From NCBI RefSeq assembly GCF_002994745.2, contig NC_037093.1, forward strand, positions 19,231,555 through 19,295,554: a stretch of DNA of 64,000 nucleotides, in the 5' to 3' direction. Every line of letters starts with the position of its first letter. Position 1 is the stretch's first letter. Of the stretch, positions 55,859 to 64,000 are shown in pieces. Made by a program: the position numbers and the translations under genes. This DNA comes from Rosa chinensis (Eukaryota; Streptophyta; Magnoliopsida; Rosales; Rosaceae). The notes under the pieces are model-generated. The model had not been told where the DNA came from. It did no database searches and saw nothing but the letters and a program-made list of their open reading frames with translations.

Positions 55859-55859
<1 letters not shown>
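54116..55859. other. Non-coding spacer of the Tat element
   Basis: No retained coding domain. A loose internal repeat (CAAATGGAAG.AG..GAGGAAC...C...CATTATCC) recurs near 54638, 54748 and 54850. Short frames on both strands look like shadows. Confidence 0.5.

Positions 55860-55911
<52 letters not shown>
55860..55911. repeat. TA/TG microsatellite
   Basis: A run of (TA)7 followed by about 18 TG units. Confidence 0.95.
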
Positions 55912-55912
<1 letters not shown>

Positions 55913-55963
55913 TTTGTACTACAATTGGGCCTAAGGAAATCACTACTATAAGTCATAAGAGGC

Positions 55964-58900
55964 CTAAAGTGGCCGGCCAGCAAAATCAAGCTTCACATAA
56001 AGCACCTGAACCTGGAGGCCTGCAGCAAGGGCCCCATTTTCAATCAACAAGGCTCGTTCTTCAGCTTGGGCCAAGCGGCGAGTCAATTCTTCAGAGGCAG
56101 CCAAGGGAGCAACCAGTTGGGCTTCCTCCGCACTGAGTTCATTGTTCATATGGGCCAAACGAGCTAGGAGATGTCAGATCTGGGCTTCTAAGTCTAACTT
56201 CTGGAGCCTTATCTCCCCCATGCGAGTGGCCCAATCATTCAAGGTGCTGCAAAGAGTCTCCATCTGACTAGCGAGGTTATTCCGTACCACGTGGGCCGCA
56301 CGAGTTCGAACCTCCAAGGCAGATTGGCGAGCGCGAGATTGACCGCATGCTCTCGACGAATGAACACAATGGCTTCCCAGATCTTGGGGAGTTCTTCAGG
56401 CCCCAGCCGCTGCTGTCTCAAAAGGTTTCGAAGCTCTATCCTCGCTAGTTAAGCGGCGGTAGGAGGAGTTTCCTCAAGGATTTGAGCTAGCTTTTCAAGC
56501 CTAGTGGGAGGAGGAGGCGGAGGATTCACAGAACCATCATAAGTCACCAATGCTAGATGGTCGATTGGTTCCTCAATTCTTTCATCTTCAGCATAATTTC
56601 CCTCAACGATCCCATGAGCTTGGTCCTACATCTCAGCCACGAGAGACTCTGGAAATTCATTGCGAGGTTCATCAGTAGAGTGTTGGAAACAAGCAGCTCC
56701 GAGAGCAGAACCTTCGGCCTCAACGCTTGCCTCGTCTATTTCTGAAATCAAGAGACCACCACTTCTCGCCTCATCCCCAAACCTGGGATGTACGTCCTGC
56801 CGGCCAGAGCTTCGGCGTCAAGGACCACCTCCTAGGTACAAACAGAATCCTGGTCAGGTTCAGAAATGTCAGAAAGCGGGTTTGGATCTAAAGGGAAATG
56901 GAAAGCATTGGCCAACAGTGGCTTACCTCTTGAGCTGTCGGGTCGATATCTGGTACGTGGTCACCAAGAGGAAGAGGCCCCACTTCATTCACCTCTTGGA
57001 CCTCTAGTGCCGCAGGAATCTCTGTCGTCATTAGTTCCTCATAAGAGGCAAAAGCCTCATTTTCCACGCTTTCATGCTCCGGGGAGTCGTCATCCTAGAT
57101 CGTTATTAGAATGGTAGGACCTTGTGGATGCTCTGTAGATGTGGGAGAGGGAAGAGGCGCCACGGGGCTAGTTGATGCTTGAACTAGCGAGAGAGTTGGC
57201 TCTTTTGCAGCGGCTGAGGATCCAGCCTCGCTCAAGAGAGAGGGATCAGTGGTCCTCTGACGAACCTGTCAAAAGATACATAGTGAAGATCCTGCCCAGA
57301 TTATAAAATTTAAATAGGATAAGACGGGGCCAGAGTTTACCAATCACATTCCCAGAAGTTCATCATCTTCAAAACTCTCTTCGACAAATTGAGCTCGATC
57401 GCGTTTGCAAGCTAAGACAGCAGTGGCCAGTATGAGAAAAGAATCACAACTCAAAAAGGGGGGAAGCACCAAATATACAAGTTTGGGATCGTTCTTCTTA
57501 ACCAAATTACCTCAGCGGGATCTTCATCATGAGAAGATTCACCTCAGGAGTCTCCTCTGCTATTACCTTTTGTTTCCTGACCTAAACAGAGGCTGTCTTG
57601 CTCCAGGTAATTCGCTGCAAAATAAACTCAGGAATAAGAGCGGGAAAATCAAGACAAGGAAAAGGAATGATGAAGAAAGACGAAAACTTACTGTTGCCCC
57701 AGGCTCGTGGATTTTTATCCCTGGACGTGATGAGCGAGAAGGTAGAATAGGTCGCGGGGGTTGTGCTGCAGGGTTGGAGAAGTGCTCAAGAATCTCGAGG
57801 TCCTCCAGACCAGGACTACTCATGCCACAAAAGATCAGGGCGAAGAGTTCGTCATATGGCAGGTCCCAACAGTTCACGGACACTTCTTTCCACCAATCAA
57901 CATAATCATCGTCGATATCGTTGAGGGGGTACAGCGCTCTGACCCTAGGGTGAATCACTATAAAAGTAAACTGACTTTGAAAGGGGCAGACCCAGGCGGG
58001 GCTAATCTCATCCAAGAGGTGTAGTAATTGGCAGAATCAACTAGAGGCCAGGGTACCAACTGGGCCAACCCAAATTGGCGAGCAAAGTGGTTAGGGGCAT
58101 AGAGCTCGTAGCTTACGCGGTCGGTGACAAGACGAATATCCAAGCAGGAGATGGCACAATGAAAGGCCAGGAGGGCTCTTTCGCTATAATCCCGTCCACT
58201 GGGCAGAAAGCCATCATCAAGGGGAGGTGGGAATCATCTAGAAAGGACTATTTTTAGGTCCGACATCTCTTCCAGCAAGTACAAGTAAATAAAACACTCG
58301 GAGTAGGGTGGAGCTCGATACCTTACGTTGCGGCAAAGCCAATTCCCCATAAGGGAATTTACTGGAGGATCCTTTGGAATATCACCGTGACGGAAGTAAG
58401 GGAAATAAATCTGCAGCCAAAAGGCGAGGATCCAGAAAGGGCCACTAAAGTCAGTATCGATGGGGCACATTACGGCTTTATAAAGGGAGCGATATAACGC
58501 ACCCAATACAGGTTACCCAAGGCCAACGCAAATACCATTGTAGAGAGCAGTGGCCAGAAAATTCCAGGGCCCAGTAGGTTTGTTGGAAGAAGTGCAAAAG
58601 ATAAATTTGCAAAACCAGAATTCCAGGAATGAGATACCTCCTGTGCGGTCACGCTAGGTGCAGTAATAGTCGCTAGAATGGGTAGGATTTGATGTGATGC
58701 CCCCGACCAGCCATATCCATGCTCAAAGGAAATTGAATGCCATCAAACTGACCATGCACATAGGGGTCAAAGTCAATGGGCAACCCCGTGATGGTAAGAA
58801 CATCTAGCAGAGTTATGCTCATCTGCCCAAACCGGAAATCGAATGTATTGCTGGAGGTGTTCCAGAAGCAAAGAGCGGCGGCTAGCGGTGCAGGGCTGGT

Positions 58901-59320
58901 ATTATGAGAAAGACAGAAGCATAGATCGATGGTTTGGGTGATACCCACAGCATCCCAATGGGCCAAATCTCTCGCTCTGACCTCCTGATACCAAACATTT
59001 TCCTCGGGAGCGATGGTAGGCCAGAAACCCACTTTCCTCCTTGGCCCCCAACAGCTAAAATCACCAGGCCCCTGCCGAAGAACCGCTATGGGACGGCAGA
59101 TGGGAAGCCCATAATAGGCCATAGCATCATCTGGCAAACGATCGTGAGGTTTGGGACCCAGACTCGGTTGATTATCACCTCCACCAAAGCCCATCAGTCG
59201 ACTTCTCTCCTCTCCGGTCTGACTTCTGCATCGAACACCCATGTTAGTCCACCAGGCGAATGTGGCTTTCTCAGTGATTTCATTTGCCTGATCAATAACA
59301 AATGGTTTCTTGGGTGCCAT
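55964..59320 (-). pseudogene. Antisense gene with plant mobile domain inside the Tat element
   Basis: Runs against the gag-pol direction, from ATG 59320 (MAPKKPFVIDQ). MSITLLDVLTITGLPIDFDP at about 58800 matches the aminotransferase-like plant mobile domain (PMD). It continues through GPFWILAFWLQIYFP (58440), YELYAPNHFARQFG (58085) and VDWWKEVSVNCW (57880). The region ends in a coiled-coil-like stretch near 56000-56160 (SAEEAQLVAPLA). Stops and frame changes at about 58673, 58470 and 58234 mean either introns or decay. PMD proteins occur both as host silencing factors and as passenger genes of retroelements. This is the passenger form by position. Splice sites were not resolved. Confidence 0.75.
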
Positions 59321-59572
59321 TTCTTGGTTTGTTTGAAAATGGAAGACGAAGTTTGGAGGAAAGAGAGAGACTTGAAATAGTTTGCTTCTGGGTTTCTCCG
59401 GAAAAGCAAAATAGAAGAAAAGCCTCCAAGAGAATCTGGCCAAGAGAGATGCGGTCTTGCTACTGAACGCTACCACCGTCATGAAAGTGATCAAAAATAT
59501 GCTCAAAATGGTCAACTCAATTATCATGCATGTGGCTTTCATGGCTCTGGACGTTGTCATGCATATCATCAA

Positions 59573-60026
59573 TTAGGCCATGGCCAACTTAATTATCAAT
59601 TAAGTTGTGGCCTTGGAAAGCCAATCTGTGGCTTTATTGGTCAATTCAACTTCAAATTCTTCACCAATGTTTTAGGGCTATGCGATGGCTTTGATATATG
59701 TGGAGAAAACATCTACAACCCACGTTGCATGAATGGCCAGAATAAATATTCTAGTGGCCAATTTGTCATTCGCGACCGTAAATTTGAGTATCATCAATAC
59801 AAGTTAACTCTTGTTTACAGTTATCCAGTTCCAAATTTCTTGCCAAAGAAATTTGTCTATGATGATACTAAACAATCCATAGAGACGTCTCGATATGATG
59901 CCTGGAAAGAGTGTAGAGGCCTATATAGAATCAGTCAAGCCAATATAAGTGGCTTTGGAGCAACGATATTATAAGACTAGTGCTGATTCAAGACCTCTTC
60001 AGTCAAGACGAAGACCTTTGACTTCG
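59573..60026. other. Non-coding 3' part of the Tat element
   Basis: Between the antisense gene and the polypurine tract. CCAACTTAATTATC/TCAATTAAG inversions near 59585-59605 may form a hairpin. An 81-codon frame at 59729 has no recognised similarity. Confidence 0.4.
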
Positions 60027-60041
60027 AGGTCTGGGGGGCAA
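60027..60041 (+). other. Polypurine tract of the Tat element
   Basis: GAGGTCTGGGGGGCAA directly precedes the 3' LTR start at 60042. Confidence 0.55.
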
Positions 60042-61116
60042 TGTTTGAACCCAAAATGAGCAATTTGGCCTGACAAGGTCTTGGAGAAATTGAGCCAATG
60101 TCAGTGGCTCAAGCTATATATTGTCAACAAGATAGAAATATATTATGTAGAGGCTAAATAAAGCTTACCTGCAGAATTATGAAAGATTATGCAAGCTGCA
60201 AGAAAAGGCACGCCCATGCGAATATTCATACTCCATTAAATTAAGGAATATGGCATGCACGTGGGGAAGCATTCAACTACATTTCATGGTAGGCAACACG
60301 GAATATGTCATCATGATTCCATTAGTGCTAAGTGTTAAACTCATCATGATTCCATCAGTGCTGAATATGGCATGCACGTGGGAAAGCATTCAACTACATT
60401 TCATGGTGGCCAACAGGGAATATGTCATCATGATTCCATTAGTACTTAAGCGTTAAACTCATCATGATTCCATTAGTGCTTAAGTGTTAAACCCACCATG
60501 ATTCCATTAGTGCTTAAGTGCTTAACCCATTATGATTTGTTTAAGGCCAACCACTATGGCCTGGTAGCCTATATATGGAGGCTACGACGAAGTAACAAGA
60601 CACACAATTCATCAATTAATCTCTACGATTATCCAAGCCTCTCCAGAGCAACCTCTTTCCTTCTCTTACCAGTGACCACACTCCAGTCCCAGAACCCTCA
60701 TGTGCCGACTGTCAGTGCCACCAAACCCTCTGTCAACGTGCTTCGGTCCTAGTCTCCTCGGGAGCCGACTATAGTATCGCGACCACAACGGTTACGGAAC
60801 TAGCCAAGCAAGGGTAACGCCCTCGCAAACCAGCCAAGCTAAAGTCACGCTTTAGCAAGTTCTCCCCACTTCCCAGTGATTTTCGCTCTGCTCGATCTAC
60901 GACGTCGAGTATCGATTGTGTGATTTTGAAGAAGCTTAGCAAAATTCCTCACCACGAGGCACAAAGAATACCGCGACGAGGTTGATGCTCTCCTCGTCTA
61001 CAATCGCTCGAAAGAAGTCAGGTTGGGACACCCCCGACGACCGCACCAGAAAGGTGCTGGCACGCCCACGCAGAAAAGATACTGTTGACTAGCTGCAACA
61101 AAACTGGAGCCAAACA
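60042..61116 (+). repeat. 3' LTR of the Tat element
   Basis: Same ends as the 5' LTR, but 111 bases longer through extra copies of the CATGATTCCATTAGTGCT-core units and a duplicated GGCATGCACGTGGG...GAATATGTCATC block (about 60249-60520). Followed by TAGAC. Confidence 0.9.
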
Positions 61117-61121
61117 TAGAC

Positions 61122-62990
61122 CATGGTCTAAATTTTCAGACCCTTGAAAAGTACTATTCATCTTCCAACTCTAATTGTTTGAGGTTTATAATTATAGACT
61201 CTAATAGATTTGAATCATCCATGTGGGCTAGTTGTTAGTTTCCATTGTCTAAACCAAGGTCTAATTAGACCAACCAATAGACTATGGACCCCCATATTTG
61301 ATTTTTATAAAAGACCCAACCTCTTATTAGAGATGAGTTTTGGAAAACAAGGGTTTATATTTGAGTTTCTTTATTGGAATTTCTAAATTTATCTCACTTG
61401 ACCTCTTATACTTTTTACACCTCTTATCAAATTTTTAAATATTAAATTTACTCACTAAACCTCACTCAAGTTCATTAAATAACCTCACTCATATAGTTTG
61501 CAAACAAACTATTATCTTTAAAATAAATAAATAAAATTAGCCATTTCAATTATTTAATTACTCTATAAATCTTACTTACATATCTATTCCTTAATCAGAC
61601 AACATACATCTCTCTAGGAGAGAATCGAAGGCAAAAGATTGTTGCGTGAAATTTTCAAAACTGAAGATTGTAACCAATAGATGTAATAGCATCCACGATA
61701 CAATTTACCTCAGTTAAGGTTGTTTTGATAATTTAAAGATCTCATCGGCTTTGAAAAACCCTAGGGTTGGCTTTTTCCCTTTTCTTGAAGATCAATCTCG
61801 TCTGGCGGCGCCTGGAAGTCGGAACTGGCCTCCAGCCTCGTTGACGTTCTGCTGTATGCTTCTGGACTGGTGTCTTGATGCTATTGCTCAGGAATTTTTA
61901 CAAGAGGGTTTCTTGCTCCAAGTATTGGCATGGTGGTCTTGGCAGCAGACTTCGGTGCAAAGTCTCTGAAAGCAGTGATTTGGTTCGTGGAGCGTTAGAT
62001 TGTGGTGAAACGAGATAGTGGTGGGACAAGATCGAGCTGCTACAGGTCATGGCAGCACAGGATCGTGGTGGGGCGAGATCGGGGTACGGGTCCTGGCGAC
62101 GGCTTGGGTCCAGACGGTGTAGGTCTGGGCGGCACTGGGGCAACTTAGATTGAACAGGCGCTGGTCTTGTGCTGCTTGGTTGAGCGGCGTGAATTCAAAG
62201 CTGTTCGTGCTACTGTTGGGTGAAGACAACGGGGACTAGGCCATGTCAGGCCAGATTAGTAGGGCTTAGAGCTGGGCCTGTCTGGGCTTTGGGCTTGGAA
62301 CTAGAGGCTTCTCTGGGCTGCTATGATTTTTAGATAGTTTTTTTTAACTTATTTTTTCCAATAATTCCCTATCTTTTTAGGGGGGGCTATGCACTTTGCT
62401 TTGTGCGCACTAAAATGGCTTGTCCAGATATCCTAGTGAATCTTCTTGAGTACCAATGGAAGATTCAAGCTATTTGTAATCATGGAACAATAGATGAAAA
62501 ATGAGTAGACCTATCATATATACCACTATGAGTATTACCACTTCTTCTTGTCTATCTATAGATGGCAATGGAATGATGTGTAATGGTTATTCTAGCTTGC
62601 GATGAATGAAATTAAAACCCGGTTGGGATTGATTCTGGAAAACAACATAAATCTCTTAACCAATAAAAAAATTCATACACAAGCTATTGGGCTTCACAAA
62701 TTAATTTCTAATCAAGAAAATTTTTTTTTAACATGAACTATTACGTGTTTTTTTTTTTTAATTCTCTTTTAGCTTCGCAAAAAGAATATGAAGAGTTATC
62801 ATTTTTTCTTAATTTTTTTTCCTGTACCTCATGATTATTTATTTCAATTGTTTTTTTGTTTTTTAATTGCTAGTTTTTTTTTTTTTCTTTTTTCTTTTTG
62901 CAAGTAGTCATAATAGAATTTCTTTTGTTCTCCATCATCAATATGTGTTCTATATGTATATCATACATTTTTGTGTCACATGATTTTATC
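61122..62990. other. Intergenic, no gene recognised
   Basis: The first 230 bases continue the Tat target site and contain several GGTCTA/TAGACC words in opposite orientation, perhaps an old MITE. The part 61740-62330 is G-rich and more complex but has no frame I can identify. After 62340 there are many T runs. Confidence 0.4.
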
Positions 62991-64000
62991 ATTTTTTTTT
63001 TGAATGGATGATAATTTCATTAATATAAAACGCATGTTAAGAAAGCCATTACATATCCACCCACTGTCACATAACAATTGACATAATAAGGATTCGTGGA
63101 GAAGCCACATAGACTAACTATATTTAAACTTATCGCGCACTTATTTAGAGCAAGCGTATAACTATGAAAAATCTAGGACATAGTATATAGGCATAATTCA
63201 CTTAACATACTAAAGCTTTCCCTTCCAAGCTAGGGTTAGAAGGCTTGGTTGAGCCCTTCCTCCTAAATCCCAAATCTGAAATCCTAGAGACCCTAGACCT
63301 GTTAGCCTAGTCCACACCTGGGCCTAAATCCAATTCAGAGTTATAATGAACACTAAGAACATTTGGGGCTCCCCAACTAATTCGGGCCTCCAGATTAAGT
63401 TGGACACCCGATTCAACTTTGGCACCCGACAAGGTTTGGGTTTCCCAAATACTCTGGGCACCCTACCCATTCTGCTTTCACCACCGGTGTCTGTGAATGG
63501 CGTCATTCTACCAAGACAGTGCTTCAGGAACCTCGCTGCCCAGAGAGCATCAACGATGGATCTGGTAGATTGAAGAGCAATAACATGAACTCAGAGCCTC
63601 ACCGCCGCCATCCTTCCACGAGGTGCAAACCTCCCTGTTGTCGTAGTTTTAGGTCAGCAAATAGAAAACTCAGCCTGAAGTGTTGGCCTTAGCCACCAGT
63701 GAGTTGCGCTCTCAAGGGCCTTGAGCGTGCTCTTTGCGGTCGAATCCGACCCACGATCGTTTGTGTTGGCCTCCTTGAACACTCAGCAACGGTAGTACCA
63801 TCATCCCTTTCGATCGACGCGGTCGGAGAAAGAGTTTGATACACCGCCTCTAAAAAGGAATCTCGGTTTGGGGGCTGTCATGGGTTTGCCTCAAGAAGAC
63901 GGCAAGAGATAGAAAGCCTACTTGGCTTTGGCGATGGCGTCGTGTGCCATTGTTGGGACCCTAGACCACGGCGGCGGCTTAGGCTTGCAACGAAATGGAA
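62991..64000 (-). mobile_element. Probable minus-strand LINE 3' part, running off the window
   Basis: A T run at about 62991-63001 is followed by TGAATGGATGATAATTTCATT. Read on the minus strand this ends AATGAAATTATCATCCATTC plus poly-A, the form of a plant LINE tail. Upstream (to 64000) is mostly non-AT-rich DNA with broken frames, for example a Gly/Thr/Pro-rich one at 63324-63506. No reverse transcriptase motif is in view, so the class is inferred only from the tail. Confidence 0.4.

Larger units (their letters stand above)
45431..61116 (+). mobile_element. Tat-clade Ty3/gypsy retrotransposon, full-length but decayed
   Basis: LTRs of 964 bp (45431-46394) and 1075 bp (60042-61116) share TGTTTGAACCC starts and GGAGCCAAACA ends and are flanked by TAGAC. 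Internal order is gag, protease, reverse transcriptase with RNase H, a second archaeal-type RNase H, and integrase. A long spacer and an antisense gene with a plant mobile domain follow. The second RNase H and the antisense extra gene both point to the Tat clade. All protein frames carry stops. The LTRs differ at many positions and in repeat number, so the insertion is old. Confidence 0.92.

Noticed and set aside
61751..61969. A 72-codon frame after the Tat element
   Set aside because: No family motif, and the frame closes quickly on both sides; more likely chance in G-rich DNA.

Overview
The window is nuclear DNA from a flowering plant, most likely a eudicot. Genes have GT-AG introns and the families are plant ones (GH17 glucanase, cyclase-associated protein, LRK10L receptor kinase, CNGC channel). 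The space between them is dominated by plant transposons: L1 LINE with RNase H, Ty1/copia, Tat-type Ty3/gypsy, Helitron, MULE and hAT MITEs. Some element styles recall Rosaceae, but the species cannot be fixed from the sequence alone.

Host genes: (1) minus strand, 579-1466, the 5' part of a GH17 endo-1,3-beta-glucosidase whose last exon lies left of the window; (2) 4541-4879, an intronless TIM14/PAM18-like J-protein that looks like a retrocopy; (3) minus strand, 5747-9773, a complete ten-exon cyclase-associated protein (CAP1, 475 aa) with all splice phases consistent; (4) minus strand, 27035-30088, six exons of a cyclic nucleotide-gated channel that has lost its N-terminus and carries a frameshift; (5) 39559-43688, an LRK10L-type receptor kinase (661 aa in three exons) with a decayed second ectodomain inside its first intron.

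Transposon layout: an L1-type LINE (10313-19709, 19-bp target duplication) sits just upstream of the CAP1 promoter. A gag-only copia-like element (13836-18981, duplication TCTCT) is nested in it, and the 5' LTR of that element is split by a further 1.7-kb TG...CA insertion (14081-15790). A young, apparently intact Ty1/copia element (20122-27018, duplication GTATC, 207-bp LTRs with no difference seen) follows, directly beyond the CNGC stop codon. A Helitron Rep fragment (30086-33172) is fused to the truncated CNGC and holds a hAT MITE (30915-31758, duplication TATTTAAT). Then come a solo-LTR-like block (33228-36056) and a GC-rich-ended element (36057-38879) carrying TA/TG microsatellites and a 525-bp tandem repeat. 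The right third is one old 15.7-kb Tat-clade gypsy element (45431-61116, duplication TAGAC) with a decayed gag-pol, a second archaeal-type RNase H and an antisense plant-mobile-domain gene. The last 1 kb holds a likely minus-strand LINE tail.

The most interesting items are the copia element's splice-acceptor/ATG arrangement before both gag and pol, its two GC-rich in-frame pol inserts, the antisense PMD gene in the Tat element, the two-level 525-bp tandem repeat, and the twin-ectodomain receptor kinase locus. I found no wholly new system that I could defend from sequence alone.
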